A DNA stretch of 64,000 nt from Micromonospora sp. R77 (GCF_022747945.1 NZ_JALDST010000001.1:5766001-5830000); one strand, 5' to 3'. Positions 48,133 to 58,239 are shown, counted from the first letter of the stretch. The notes: a model not told the origin generated them from the sequence alone. Numbers and translations: made by a program.

Positions 48133-49848
48133 CCGGGGTCGCCCCCTGCTCCCCGTAGCCGACCAGCTCCCGGTAGGCCGCCGAGCGGGCCAGCAGACCC
48201 GGGTGGCTGTCCAGCAGGGCGGTGTGACCGTCCAGCAGCAGCACCCGGCGGGCGCGCAGCGCGGAGCTGACCCGGTGCGCCACCACCACCAGGGTGCCGG
48301 GCCGGTCGGCGAACGCCTCCTCCAGCCGCGCCTCGGCCGCCGGGTCCAGGTGGCAGGTGGCCTCGTCGAGGATCACCAGCGGCGCCGGGGAGAGCCAGGC
48401 CCGCAGCAGGGCCACCTGCTGGCGTTCGCCGGCCGACAGGTCCACCGGGCGGACGTGCGCGTCGAGGCCGCCGAGCCGGGCCAGCAGCGCGGCGAGCCCG
48501 AGCCGGGCCGCCGCCCGGTCGATCGCCGCATCGGGCAGGTCGGGGCACAGGTAGGTGAGGTTCTCCCGCACCGTGCCGGTGAAGACGTACGCCTCCTGCG
48601 GGATCAGCACCCGCCGGTCGGCCAGCGCGGCCGGGCTCGCGCCGGCCACCGGCAGTCCGCCGACGCGTACCGTGCCGGCCTGCGGCCGGAGCACCCCGGC
48701 GATCAGCGCGGCCAGGGTCGACTTGCCGATCCCGCTCGCCCCGACGATCACCAGGTGGTCCCCGGCGGGCACGTCGAGGTCGAAGCCGGCCAACACCGGG
48801 TCGGCGTGCGGGCCGTACCGGAAGGTCACCCCCCGCAGCGACAGCGCCGGCTCCGGCGCCGCGGGCCCTGCGGCGACCGGGGACGGGCCACGCCGGTCCG
48901 GGTCCGGGTCGGCGGCGGTACGCAGCAGCCGGTCCAGGGTGACGGCGAAGCGCAGCCCACCGGCCGCCACCCCTGGACCAGGCTGCGCAGCGCGGGCTGC
49001 ACCCCGTGCACGACGTAGACCAGGGCGCCGAGCACGGCGCCCGGCCCGAGCCCCTGCCGGACCAGCCACGGGGTGGCCAGCAGCAGCACCGGCACCGGCA
49101 ACCAGCCGCCGACGGCCAGGCTCAGGCTGCGGGTGGCCGCCATCGTCGCCAGCCGCCGCTCCACCCGCGCCTGGTCGTCGACGTACGCCCCCACCCAGCG
49201 CACGACCCGGTCCCGCGCACCGCTGACCGTCACATCACGGTGCCCGGTCACGGCGCTGACGGCGGCCCGGCCCAGCCGCTCGTCGGCCAGCACGTACTCC
49301 CGCTGCCGGGCGATCATCGCGGGCAGGGCCGCCGCGAACAGGCCCAGACCGGCGAGCACCGGCACCGCCACCAGCAGCGCGACCGGGGCGGCCAGCGAGG
49401 CCAGGCCGACCACCGCGGCGCCGGCGGCGAACACGAAGCCGCGCACCACCATCACCAGCCCGGCGAAGGTGTCCCGGACCATCTCCACCTGGTGGGTCAG
49501 CCGGGACACCGCCGCGTCGTCGCCGCGCCCGGCCGTCGCGTCCGCCAGCGCCCCGGTCACCACCCGGCGCAGCAGGTCGTCGCGGAACGGCTCCACCACC
49601 TCGCCGAGCAGCGCGTACGCCCGGTTGGTGCCGGCCGCGCCGACCAGTACGGCGACGGCCAGCAGCCCCAGCCAGGCCAGCCCGGTCGCCGGGCGGCCGG
49701 CGAGGAAACCCGCGTCGACGGCCCGCGCGGTCAGCAGCCCGGACAGCGCCGCCGGCAAGGCCTCGGCCACCGACCAGCCCGCGAGCCGCCACAGTGCGGG
49801 CCGCCGTGCCCGCAGCGCGGCCCGGGTCACCTCGCCGACGCCGCTCAC
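48062..49848 (-). pseudogene. ABC transporter half (membrane plus ATPase), second of pair, one frameshift
   Basis: This is a fused membrane/ATPase exporter of the lanthipeptide locus, about 595 residues if repaired. The N-terminal half holds six hydrophobic helices. Near the CCCC run at 48970-48973 one base is missing and the frame changes. The second half has Walker A GASGIGKSTL, signature LSAGERQQVALLRAW and Walker B LVILDEATCHLD. The signature has SAGE rather than SGGQ. The GTG at 49848 overlaps the stop of the partner gene (GTGA), so the two are coupled and likely form a heterodimer, as RamA/RamB do. The frame break may be a sequencing indel, because both halves are well conserved. Confidence 0.8.
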
Positions 49849-51510
49849 GCCCGGAACACCGCCCGGTAGTCGGGGTCGGCCCACAACACCTCGTGCGGAC
49901 CGACCGCGCGGACCCGGCCACCGTCCACCCAGGCCACCAGGTCCGCCCGCGCGGCCATGCCGACCCGGTGGCTCACCATCACCCGGGTACGCCGGTCGCC
50001 CGACCCGGTCAGCGTCCGGGTCACCCGGTACTCGGTGACCGTGTCCAGGCTGGAGGTGGCGTCGTCGAGGACGAGCAGCCGTTCCGCGCGCAGCGCGCGG
50101 GCCAGGCCGAGCCGTTGCCGCTCACCGCCGGACATGGCCACCTCGGCCAGCGGGGTGTCGTACCGGTCGGGCAGTCGTTCGACGAAGTCGTGGATGGCCG
50201 CAGCCCCGGCCAGCGGCACCGGGTCGGCGCCGCAGCCGACCGCCGTGCCGACCGTGTCACCGACCAGCACTGGCCGCTCGAACCCGTAACCGACCGCGCG
50301 GTGCAGCGCCGTCGAGGTCAGCTCGGCCAGCGGCACGCCGTCCAGGATGACGGTGCCCGAGTCCGGGTCGCGCAGCCGACCGGCGACGGCGGCGAGCAGC
50401 GACTTGCCCGCGCCGGAGCGGCCGACCACGACGAGCAGCGCGCCACCCGGCACCCGCAGGTCCACCCCGTCCAGCAGCGGCCGGCCGTCGTCGTCGCGCA
50501 CCGTCACGTCCCGCAGTTCCAGCACGCCCGGCCCGCTCGGCAGGGTACGGCTGCCGTACCGGCGGACGGGCTCGGCCAGCACGTCGGCCGCCTGCCGGCA
50601 GCCGGCGCGCCGCGACCGCCTTGTTGAGCGCGGTGACCACCGTGCCGAGGCCGGCGCCGAGCGCCGCGTACTGGAGCGCGGCCAGCAGTTCCCCGGGGGT
50701 GAGCCGGTCGGTGGCCAGCGACAGCCCGCCGACGGCGACGACGGCCAGTTGCAGCAGGGGGTTGAGCACCGCGCCGCGCGTCGTTGCCGAGGCCAGCACC
50801 CGCCAGGTCCGCGCGCCGTGCCGGTGCAGGTCGGGCAGGGGGGTGAGCACCCGGGCGATCTCGCGGTCGGCGGTACCGGCGGCGGCGATCGTGCGGGCGC
50901 CGGCGAGGGTCTCCACCAGTCGGCCGGCGAGCTGTCCCTGGGCTCGCTGGTAACCGGCGACGGCCGTCGAGGCGTTCGCCACGAAGCCCCGCAGCAGCAG
51001 GGCCAGCAGCAGCAGGCCGGCCACGAAGGTGAGACCGAGCCACGGGTCGATCAGGGTGAGCGCCACCAGGCTGCCCAGCGGGGGCAGCAGTACCGTGGCG
51101 GCCAGTACAAGCGTCGGGGCGGCCTGCCCGGCGTCGGCGACCTGGCCCACCAGCCGACCCACCAGTTCGCCGGCCGGATGCCGGCCGGCGGTGCGGGGGT
51201 CGAGGGCGAAGATGTGCCGGGTCAGGGTGTGTCGCAGCCCGGCGACCGACCGCGCGGTGGCCACTCCGGTGCCGTAGTCGCGTACCGTGCCGGCGGCGAC
51301 CAGCACGGTGATCAGACCGACGACCACGGCCAGCCAGCGGGCGGGCGAGGTGCCCGGTGCGGTGCCGACGGCGGCGTCGACGGCCCGACCCAGCGCGGCG
51401 GGCAGCGCCAGCTCGGCCGCCACGGTGGCCACGGTGACCACGGTCAGCACCGGGGTCCACCAGCCGGCGGAGCGCACGGCGCGCAGCAGGAGCCGGTCGG
51501 CCGGAGTCAT
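49845..51510 (-). pseudogene. ABC transporter half (membrane plus ATPase), first of pair, one frameshift
   Basis: This is a fused exporter of about 555 residues. It has an N-terminal membrane domain (six helices from SAGWWTPVLTVVTVATVAAELALP to LLQLAVVAVGGLSLATD) and a C-terminal ATPase with GRSGAGKS, MSGGERQRLGLARAL and LLVLDDATSSLD. The frame shifts near 50610 in a GC-rich GCGGCGCGCCGG stretch; flanking sequence fits one protein. The ATG at 51510 follows GGGAGGTGCG. The position directly downstream of two lanthipeptide precursor genes indicates export of the mature peptides. Its stop overlaps the start of the partner. Confidence 0.8.
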
Positions 51511-51575
51511 CGCACCTCCCACACCGCGCGGCCCCGGACCGGCGTGAACCGGCCCGGGGCCAGGCGAACTGATCG

Positions 51576-51695
51576 TCAGTTGCAGGTCGTGACGCTCAGC
51601 GAGCTGTCACCGCACAGCAGCAGGCTGGCGCGGCTGCCGCCCCCGGTGCGCTCGGCGGCCGGCAGTTCCATTCCCTGGAGGTCGAGCAGAGCCAT
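51576..51695 (-). CDS. SapB/AmfS-like class III lanthipeptide precursor, copy 1
   Basis: This 39-residue precursor is made by LanKC modification of Ser/Thr to dehydro residues, which form (methyl)lanthionine or labionin bridges with Cys. The leader starts MALLDLQGMELPAAE, matching the LxLQ leader motif needed by class III enzymes. The core contains two SxxSxxxC units in SRASLLLCGDSSLSVTTCN, the same ring arrangement as Streptomyces SapB. SapB is a surfactant peptide for aerial growth in Streptomyces. The gene lies 185 bp from the ABC gene and 78 bp downstream of the twin precursor. The ATG at 51695 follows a GAAAGAGGA ribosome site. It is too short for most gene finders. Confidence 0.93.
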   Translation of the reverse strand: MALLDLQGMELPAAERTGGGSRASLLLCGDSSLSVTTCN

Positions 51696-51772
51696 GACGG
51701 GTCCTCTTTCTCTCGTGATGGTGCCGAAATCGTGGACGTGTCGGGTGGGTCGCCGGGTCGACGACCGTCACC

Positions 51773-51892
51773 TCAGTTGCAGGTCGTGACGCTCAGCGAG
51801 CTGTTGCCGCAGAGCAGCAGGCTGGCGTTGCTGCCACCACCGTTGTGCTGGGCGGCGGGCAGCTCCATCCCCTGGAGGTCGAGCAGAGCCAT
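51773..51892 (-). CDS. SapB/AmfS-like class III lanthipeptide precursor, copy 2
   Basis: This second 39-residue precursor has an almost identical leader (MALLDLQGMELPAAQ) and the core SNASLLLCGNSSLSVTTCN, again with two SxxSxxxC ring units. Compared with copy 1 it replaces Arg and Asp in the core with Asn, removing both charges, and has QHN in place of ERT before the Gly run. The ATG at 51892 has GGAAAGGAGG upstream, the strongest ribosome site in the locus. It is the first precursor after lanKC in transcription order. Two distinct products, or a two-component pair, are possible. Confidence 0.93.
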   Translation of the reverse strand: MALLDLQGMELPAAQHNGGGSNASLLLCGNSSLSVTTCN

Positions 51893-51965
51893 GTCGGGTC
51901 ACCTCCTTTCCTCGTGCGTCGGGTCGAACGGCCCCGGAGTGACCCCCGGGGAGCTGGTGGGCCGG

Positions 51966-54533
51966 TCAGTCGCCGGCCGGTGCGGGGTCGCCGGCCGGCG
52001 TCGCGCCGGGCAGCGGGGTCAGGAACGGCAGCCGGGCGGCGTCCGTGGTCCGGCTCGTCGACAGGGCGGCCAGCACCCCGGCGGTGCCGGTGGCCAGGTC
52101 CATCGACAGTCGCAGGAGCTGGTCACCGGGGAAGGCGGTCAGCCCCCGGTACGGCAGGGCGTGCCAGCTCAGCAGCCGGGCCTGCCGGCGGGCGGCGTCG
52201 TGCTCGCCCCGCGCGGCCAGGTAGGTCACGATCCCCGCCCGACCGGCGAAGAGGCCGGACTGGGCGTAGAAGGGGGAGTCGGCGCAGCGTCGGATCGCCG
52301 CCGCCTGACCGCGCAGCGTCTCGTCGGGGCGGTGCCGCAGGTACTGGTCGAGCACCAGGCCGATCCCCACGCTGCCCTCGGCGAGGTACGGCATGGTCCG
52401 CCAGCCCTCGTTGACCTCCAGGTGACCGGCGTCGCGCAGCACGCACCGGCGCAGGTCCTGGCGGAGCGCCGTGGCGGCGTGGTCGAGCAGGGCCGGGTCC
52501 CGGTCCAGCTCGTACATCCGCAGCAGCATCAACGCCATTCCGGCCCCACCCCGGGCCAGCCCGGCGTACGGGTGCCGGCCGCCGCTGACCTCGGCCACCG
52601 ACTCGACGTCGCCGAGCCGGTCGACCACCAGGCCGACGGCCCGCCGGGCGGCGTCGGCGTACCGCCGCTCGCCGGTGAGCCCGGCGAAGTGGGCCAGGTT
52701 CAGCGCGATGCCGGACAGACCGCTGGTCAGGTCGGTGCCGAGCTCCGTCCAGGGCTCGTCGAGGCAGAGGTCCAGCAGGCGCAGCGCCTCGGTCCGGTGC
52801 CCGAGCGCGTCCAGCACGTACGCGATGCCGTGCAACCCGTCGTAGAAGCCGAGCCGGCTGCCGGCGGCGGGTTCGCGTACCCGGTCGATCAGCCACCGCT
52901 CGTGGGTGGCGTCGGTGGGCACCCCCGTCGCGTGCAGCGCCCAGAGCACCCCGGCCGCGCCGTGGGCGACGTTCAGCCCGCCGTCGGCGCCGGAGAACTG
53001 GCGGATGTCGCCGGGGAAGAGCCGGTCGTCGCGGTGCGGCGTGGCGCTCTCGGCGATCGCGGCGGCGAGCCGGTCGCGCAGGGCGGGCCAGTCGTCCGGG
53101 TCGACCCGGACTAGTTCCGGGTCGGTGGTGGCCGCCGCGTCGCCGGCCAGCTCCGCGACGGTCGCGTCGAGCAGTTCCCGGGGCACCGGGAAGCGCTCGG
53201 CCACCAGGTCGGCCAGGTGCGCCGCCTTGGTCGGGGCCAGCCGCAGCATCGCCGTGAGCGGCAGGAACAGGGCCAGCCGCAGGCAGGCCAGGGCGTAGCG
53301 GTCGACGGCGACGCCGGTACGGTCGCGGGGGGCGGCGAACGCCTGGTTGCGCAGCGCGGGCCGGCCGCCGGCGTCGGCCGGTGCGGCCACCTCGAAGTCG
53401 ATCAACGTGACGGCGCCGTCCGCGCCGACCATGATGTTGAACATGTGCAGGTCGCCGTAGACCACCCCGTGGGCGTGGATGGCGTCCACCGCCTCGGTCA
53501 CCTGCCGGTGCACGTCCAACGCCCAGCGGGTGTACCCGTCGCGGTCCGCGTCCACGTGGACCAGCGGGTAGCGCTCGACGACCAGCTGGTTGAGCGGGCG
53601 ACCCTCGACGAACTCCAGGGCCAGGAACTCGTGCCCGCCGAAGCTGAACACGTCGTGCACCCGGACCAGGTGCGGCACGTCGGCGAGCCGGCGCAGCATG
53701 TCGGCCTCACGGTGCAGGCGGGTGACCGCGTCCGCGCCGTCGGCGTCGAGCCCGGCGTGCGGGCGGGCCTCCTTGAGCACCACCCGGTCCCCGGTCCGGG
53801 TGTCCCGGGCCTCGTACAGGCCGCCGCCGTTGGAGAAGTGGATGACCTTCTCGATCCGGTAGGGCAGCTCGGTGGTGCTGGCGGCGTTGCGGGCGGCCAG
53901 GTGCGGGGCGAGGAAGTCGGGCAGCGTCACCCACTCCGGCACGTGGAACACCGGGTCGCGGCGGTCCGGCACCAGGGTGCCGCTCGGGTCCTCGATGGCC
54001 GGGACGACCTGACCCTCCGGGGAGAGGCAGTAGCGGGCGGCGAAGCCGCCGTAGCGCAGGTACACCGGCCCGTCGCCGTAGCGCAGGTCGCTCAGCACGT
54101 ACGGTCCCTGCTCGCCGTCGAGCAGCGCCGCGAGCTCCTTGGCGGTCAGCTCCAGTTCGGCGTCGTCACGCGGGTAGACGGTGACGAACTTGCCGCTGCT
54201 GCCGCGGCGGGCGTACTTGCTGTTGCGCATGAGCAGCATCCGTGGTCCGCGCAGGTGCTTGAACGGGATGCCGCGCGGCTGGCAGTAGTCCATCACCCGG
54301 GCCAGCACCCGTTCGGCGTTGTCCAGCCGGGCCGAGACGTGGAGCTTCCAGCCCTGCTGGGGCAGGGCGCCGCCGACCGGTCCGTGGATCAGCCAGTCGT
54401 CCTTCACCTCGCACTCCCAGCCGGCGGGCAGCGGTCGGTCGGTCGCGTAGCCGCCGGCCTCGGCGCTCGCGCTGGCCAACGAGTCGTAGAAGAGCGGGTC
54501 GACCGCGCAGTACGAGTCGTACCGTTCATCCAT
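51966..54533 (-). CDS. lanKC: Class III lanthionine synthetase LanKC
   Basis: This trifunctional modifying enzyme of 855 residues has an N-terminal lyase-like domain (about 1-220), a Ser/Thr kinase-like domain and a LanC-like cyclase domain. The kinase carries VVLKEARPH, YGDLHMFNIM with the catalytic Asp, and LIDFEVA. The cyclase is recognisable by repeated GxxG helices (GLHGIAYVLDALG, GLSGIALNLAHFAG, GGAGMALMLLRMYE, GSVGIGLVLDQYL). It phosphorylates and eliminates Ser/Thr in the precursor and closes the rings. The usual zinc-binding Cys pair of class I/II LanC is not evident, as is typical of class III. The ATG at 54533 follows GGAGG. The two precursor genes and two ABC genes follow on the same strand. 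Confidence 0.95.
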   Translation of the reverse strand: MDERYDSYCAVDPLFYDSLASASAEAGGYATDRPLPAGWECEVKDDWLIHGPVGGALPQQGWKLHVSARLDNAERVLARVMDYCQPRGIPFKHLRGPRMLLMRNSKYARRGSSGKFVTVYPRDDAELELTAKELAALLDGEQGPYVLSDLRYGDGPVYLRYGGFAARYCLSPEGQVVPAIEDPSGTLVPDRRDPVFHVPEWVTLPDFLAPHLAARNAASTTELPYRIEKVIHFSNGGGLYEARDTRTGDRVVLKEARPHAGLDADGADAVTRLHREADMLRRLADVPHLVRVHDVFSFGGHEFLALEFVEGRPLNQLVVERYPLVHVDADRDGYTRWALDVHRQVTEAVDAIHAHGVVYGDLHMFNIMVGADGAVTLIDFEVAAPADAGGRPALRNQAFAAPRDRTGVAVDRYALACLRLALFLPLTAMLRLAPTKAAHLADLVAERFPVPRELLDATVAELAGDAAATTDPELVRVDPDDWPALRDRLAAAIAESATPHRDDRLFPGDIRQFSGADGGLNVAHGAAGVLWALHATGVPTDATHERWLIDRVREPAAGSRLGFYDGLHGIAYVLDALGHRTEALRLLDLCLDEPWTELGTDLTSGLSGIALNLAHFAGLTGERRYADAARRAVGLVVDRLGDVESVAEVSGGRHPYAGLARGGAGMALMLLRMYELDRDPALLDHAATALRQDLRRCVLRDAGHLEVNEGWRTMPYLAEGSVGIGLVLDQYLRHRPDETLRGQAAAIRRCADSPFYAQSGLFAGRAGIVTYLAARGEHDAARRQARLLSWHALPYRGLTAFPGDQLLRLSMDLATGTAGVLAALSTSRTTDAARLPFLTPLPGATPAGDPAPAGD

Positions 54534-54711
54534 GTCGTCTGCCTCCACCGCCTGATCGGTTGAGGTCAATCCTGCGGACGGCTGAGGGTTGGGCCCAGTG
54601 TGATGAGTCATGGACGGTGGGTGAGTTTCCCACGATGACATCGTGACATCGGCGGAGTTTGAATTCCCGAATCACGTGTCACCTGCGGCGACGCGGGGTG
54701 TCCGCACACGA

Positions 54712-54743
54712 CGGAGACCCGCACCGAGCGGTGCGGGTCTCCG
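54712..54743 (-). terminator. Hairpin terminator of the S1 protease gene
   Basis: A perfect 14-bp stem, CGGAGACCCGCACC with its complement, and a 4-nt loop lie 31 nt after the stop of the S1 protease. It separates that gene from the lanKC promoter region. Confidence 0.85.
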
Positions 54744-54773
54744 GTGGACGGGCCGGCCGGGGCCGGCGACGGC

Positions 54774-55622
54774 TCAGTAGACGGCCACGCCGTACGAGCT
54801 CGCCGCCTCGGTGACGGGCTGATAGAACGTGGTGCCGCCGGTACGGCAGTCACCGCTGCCGCCGGAGGTGATGCCGAGCGCCTTGGAGCCGTCGTAGAGC
54901 GGGCCGCCGGAGTCGCCGGGCTCGGCGCAGACGGTGGTCTGGATCATGCCCTTGACGGTGCCGCCGCCGGAGTACCGGACGGTGACGTTCAGCGCGGTGA
55001 CGGTGCCGCCGTGGGTACCGCTGGTCGACCCGGTCCGCTTCACCGCCTCGCCGACGTACGCGTTGGCGGCGGCGTAGCCGCCCGGGTGGCTGAGAGCGGT
55101 GTTGTCGTACCGGACCAGGGCGTAGTCGTTGCCCGGGAAGCTGGAGCCGATGGTCGGGCCGATCAGGGTCTTCAGGCCGGAGTCGGTGTACCAGGTCTTC
55201 GCCACGTTCCCGCAGTGCCCGGCGGTCAGGAAGTAGTAGACCCCGCCCTTGACCACGTTGAAGCCGAGCGAGCAGCGGTAACCGCCGCCGTAGATGGCGT
55301 TGCCGGCCGACAGCAGGGGACGGAAGACGCCGGCCGAGCGGTCGACCCGGATCGCGCCGGCGTCCCGGCCGGCGCTGCGGGTGACGGTGGCCAGCTCGGC
55401 GGCGGAGACGGTCCGGTCGGCGGTCACCACGACCCGACGCGACCCGGGGTCCACCCGCCAGGCGAGGCCGCCGACGCCGGAGGCGGCGACGGCCCGGTCG
55501 ACCCGGGCGAGCTGGTCTGTGCTGTACGTGCGGGGTGCGGCGGAGGCGACACCGGTGAGGGCGGTGGCGGCCACCAGGCCGACGGCCGCGGCGAGCAGGG
55601 GAGTGAATCGGCGGACTGGCAT
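54774..55622 (-). CDS. Secreted streptogrisin-type S1 serine protease
   Basis: This exported chymotrypsin-fold protease of the streptogrisin group has 282 residues. A signal peptide (to about 28) is followed by a short propeptide ([17 protein letters not shown]) and the mature enzyme starting near [16 protein letters not shown]. It has the catalytic triad His (FLTAGHC), Asp (NDYALVRY) and Ser ([10 protein letters not shown]). Paired cysteines around each match the family disulfides. The ATG at 55622 has GAGGAGG nearby. The propeptide is shorter than in many relatives. It lies between the lanthipeptide locus and the LacI regulator and shows no link to either. Confidence 0.93.
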   Translation of the reverse strand: MPVRRFTPLLAAAVGLVAATALTGVASAAPRTYSTDQLARVDRAVAASGVGGLAWRVDPGSRRVVVTADRTVSAAELATVTRSAGRDAGAIRVDRSAGVFRPLLSAGNAIYGGGYRCSLGFNVVKGGVYYFLTAGHCGNVAKTWYTDSGLKTLIGPTIGSSFPGNDYALVRYDNTALSHPGGYAAANAYVGEAVKRTGSTSGTHGGTVTALNVTVRYSGGGTVKGMIQTTVCAEPGDSGGPLYDGSKALGITSGGSGDCRTGGTTFYQPVTEAASSYGVAVY

Positions 55623-55777
55623 GGGCTCCTCCTCGGACGGAGCGGGCTGCCGGTTGCGGCGGCGCCCATGACACGTCACCGGGTATCGCGTCGGGGTGGT
55701 GACCTCGGCGAACGCTGTGGCGGCGAGTATCCACCCCAGTCGATGTTGCGTCAAGGGTTGGCCCGCCCGGCGCGGTG

Positions 55778-56782
55778 TCACGCCGACGCGGGGACGCGGG
55801 TGCTCTCCCGGGGTGTCAGCGTGTGCGGCGTACGGACCTCGGCGGGGAGGGTATCCGGCCGGGCGATCCGGGCGACGATCCGGGCGACGGCCGCTCGGGC
55901 GATGGCGGTGGGGTCGCTGCCGACCGTGCTCAGCGTCGGCCGGGAGTAGCGGCCCTCCTCGCTGTCCCCGATGCCGACGACGGCCACGTCGTCGGGAACG
56001 CGCAGTCCGGCGTCGGCGGCGGCGCGCATCGCACCGATGGCCAGTAGGTCGGAGTAGCAGAAGATCGCGTCCGGGGGATGCCGGTGCGCGAGGAGCGATT
56101 GGGCCGCGCGGTAGCCGTCGCTGCGCTGGTGGGAGGCGGCGGACCGCAGGTAATCGGCCGACACGGTGAGCCCGGCTCGGCGCAGGGCGAGCCGGTACCC
56201 GACGGTACGTGGCTGCGCCCCGGTCGCGGGCTCATCTGGGTGCGCGCCGATCGCAGCGATCCTCCGCCGTCCTAGGGTCAACAGGTGGTCGGTGGCGTCC
56301 TGGGCGGCGCGGGCGCCGTCGATGCCGACCCGGTCGCAGTGTCGGTCCGGGCCCGCCCCGAGCAGCACGAGCGGGGTGCCGGCGACCTGTGCCTCGACGA
56401 GTCCGGCCGGCGCGGCGTCGGCGTCGAGCAGCACGCCGTCGACCGGCAGGGCGCGTCCGCCGTGTCCCTGCGGGGCATGGACGGGGGTGGCCCGTTCGAT
56501 GACGACCCGGTAGCCGCGTCCCGCCGCCGCGCTGACGATCTCGCCGGTGAGAGCGTCGAGGGCCGGCCCGTCGAGTCGGGGGAGGACCAGGGCGAGCAGG
56601 CCGGTGCGGCCGGTGCGCAGGCTCCGGGCGGCGAGGTTGGGACGGTAGCCGACCTGCGCCGCGGCGTCCTGCACCCGGCGGCGGACGCTATCGCTGACGT
56701 GCGGGTAGCCGTTGACGACGTTCGAGACGGTCTTCACCGACACCCGGGCCAACGCGGCGACGTCCTTGAGGGTGGCGCCCAC
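55778..56782 (-). CDS. LacI family transcriptional regulator
   Basis: This 334-residue one-component regulator has an N-terminal helix-turn-helix and hinge helix ([27 protein letters not shown], then [14 protein letters not shown]). A periplasmic-binding-like sensor domain follows ([52 protein letters not shown]). The ligand is likely a sugar or nucleoside. GTG at 56782 follows GGGAGG by eight bases and starts just before the DNA-binding helix; a GTG at 56818 is less supported. It diverges from a CGNR gene across a region with two CACACC-type inverted repeats. Whether it also binds the AGCGCT operators of the glucanase genes cannot be told. Confidence 0.92.
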   Translation of the reverse strand: MGATLKDVAALARVSVKTVSNVVNGYPHVSDSVRRRVQDAAAQVGYRPNLAARSLRTGRTGLLALVLPRLDGPALDALTGEIVSAAAGRGYRVVIERATPVHAPQGHGGRALPVDGVLLDADAAPAGLVEAQVAGTPLVLLGAGPDRHCDRVGIDGARAAQDATDHLLTLGRRRIAAIGAHPDEPATGAQPRTVGYRLALRRAGLTVSADYLRSAASHQRSDGYRAAQSLLAHRHPPDAIFCYSDLLAIGAMRAAADAGLRVPDDVAVVGIGDSEEGRYSRPTLSTVGSDPTAIARAAVARIVARIARPDTLPAEVRTPHTLTPRESTRVPASA

Positions 56783-56815
56783 GACGCGTCCTCCCGTCCC
56801 CGTCGGTCGAACATT

Positions 56816-56898
56816 CACACCGGCAAAACCTTCTCACCGGTGTGCATCGCGACCCTCGCAGAAGCTTTCACACCTGTCAAGGCGCTACGCTGGTGTGA
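56816..56898. promoter_or_regulatory. Two CACACC-type inverted repeats between LacI and CGNR genes
   Basis: CACACCGG (56816-56823) pairs with CCGGTGTG (56837-56844), and TCACACC (56868-56874) pairs with GGTGTGA (56892-56898). The centres are about 53 bp apart, near five helical turns. All four arms share CACACC, so a single dimeric protein could bind both sites. The divergent position suggests control of both genes; the binding protein is unproven. Confidence 0.5.
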
Positions 56899-56916
56899 CA
56901 GTGGAGGAGGCCGCCG

Positions 56917-57507
56917 TTGAGCGACGAGGCAGCGGTCCCGGCCGCCGTCCGATTGGTGCGGGACTTCGTCAACACCTTCGAGCCGCAGATCGACCAGGAG
57001 TCCCTGACGACTCCCGACCAGCTTCGAGACTGGTTCGCCGAGCGCGGGCTGCTGCCGGCCGACGGTCGGCTGCGCCCGGCCGACCTGACCGCCGCCATGA
57101 CGATCCGGGAGGGCCTGCGCGAGGTGCTGCTGCGTCACGCCGGTCACCGGGTCGATCCGGCGGTGGAGCGGGGACTCAACGACGCCCTCGCCGCGGTACC
57201 CGTCCGGCTGGTCTTCACCGACCACGGACACCACCTCGCCCCGGCCGGCGATGCTCCCCTCGACCACGCACTCGCCGGGTTGCTCGACGCCATCCGGCAG
57301 TGCGCCGAGGACCACACCTGGACCCAGCTGAAGGTATGTGCGCGCGACACCTGCCGGTGGGCCTTCTTCGACGCCTCCCGCAACCAAGCCCGTCGCTGGT
57401 GCTCCATGGCCGGCTGCGGCAATCACGTGAAGATGCGCCGCGCCTACGTCGCCCGCGCCGGCCGGCGTCGACCGCCGCCGCCCGACGAGCCGGAGCAGCC
57501 TCGCTGA
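56917..57507 (+). CDS. CGNR zinc-finger protein
   Basis: This 196-residue protein is of the ABATE/CGNR family. An N-terminal stress-response-type helical domain (LVRDFVNTFEPQIDQESLTTPDQLRDWFAERGLL) is followed by a C-terminal zinc finger (C-ARDTC-RWAFFDASRNQARRWCSMAGCGNHVK) with the CGNR hallmark; here the final R is replaced by H. Members are putative transcription regulators, often of stress responses. The TTG at 56917 is chosen because GGAGGAGG lies eight bases upstream and no other start fits. It diverges from the LacI-type gene with shared candidate operators. Confidence 0.88.
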   Translation: MSDEAAVPAAVRLVRDFVNTFEPQIDQESLTTPDQLRDWFAERGLLPADGRLRPADLTAAMTIREGLREVLLRHAGHRVDPAVERGLNDALAAVPVRLVFTDHGHHLAPAGDAPLDHALAGLLDAIRQCAEDHTWTQLKVCARDTCRWAFFDASRNQARRWCSMAGCGNHVKMRRAYVARAGRRRPPPPDEPEQPR

Positions 57508-57569
57508 CCGCCCTCGACCGCCACTCGTCACCTCCGGCCCGGACGCGCCGTCGACAATAGATTTCCCGG

Positions 57570-57729
57570 ATGCACCGATCCCGGCTTCACGCGCTGATCA
57601 TTGACGTGCCCACCGACGGCGAGCAGGCCGCGGCGGAGTGCTGGTCCGCCACGCTCGGCGCCCCGGTGCAGCGGGTGACCACCGAGCCGGAGCTCACCAA
57701 CCTAGGCGGTCGACGACGCGCCGCGCTAC
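57570..57729 (+). pseudogene. VOC family (glyoxalase-like) protein, 5' fragment split by IS
   Basis: This is the N-terminal half of a small vicinal-oxygen-chelate fold protein (HRSRLHALIIDVP, then AAAECWSATLGAPVQR). The element begins after CTAC (57726-57729). The codons just before it read VDDAPRY in the frame that joins the 3' fragment at 59490 (HLDIETDD), which confirms the insertion point. However, the 5' part from the ATG reaches this point in a different frame, and about 15-20 residues usual before VDDAPRY seem absent. The gene therefore carried a second lesion near 57700. Confidence 0.75.
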
Positions 57730-57807
57730 CGGGATGCGGGCCAGTGCCGGCTTCAGGTCGGGGTGTGGGGCCCGCGCTGGAAGGGCCGCCAAGGCCGGGG
57801 TGGTGCC

Positions 57808-58166
57808 TTAGGCCGGATGGTTCTGCTGTTCAATGTACTGCTTCACGACGTCAAGCGGTGCCCCGCCGTCGAAGTACGAGCCCGACCACAGTTTCTTGGG
57901 TTAGGTAGTAGTGGTGGGCGAGGTCGGGGAATTCCTGCCGCAGGCGGCGAGGACACGCCTTTCAGCGAGTTGACCAGCCGGGTCACAATCATCTGTGGCG
58001 GGTAGGTGACGAGCAGGTGGACGTAGTTGCTGTCGCCGTCGAAATCGACCAGTTCGGCGTCGAAGTCGCGGCACACGTCCTGCATGATCGCCTCCATGCG
58101 GGACAGGCGCCGGTCGGCGAACACCTCATGCAGGAACTTTGTCACGAAGACCAAGTGGACATGCAT
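57808..58166 (-). pseudogene. Decayed TnpA of IS copy 2
   Basis: This gene is homologous to the intact TnpA at 21249. It begins MHVHLVFVTKF, keeps QYIEQQ with the catalytic tyrosine in a shifted frame, but has two defects. The first histidine of the HVHLL metal site is tyrosine (NYVHLLV). A 2-bp loss after SLKGVSS breaks the frame. It could not work as a transposase on its own. Copy 1 TnpA might still mobilise the element in trans. Confidence 0.85.
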
Positions 58167-58239
58167 CGCAAGAATGCAGTGTCTGTCAGTGCGGATGCCT
58201 TCGAAATCTGTTATAAATCAAGATGGTAAGGTGCGTTCT

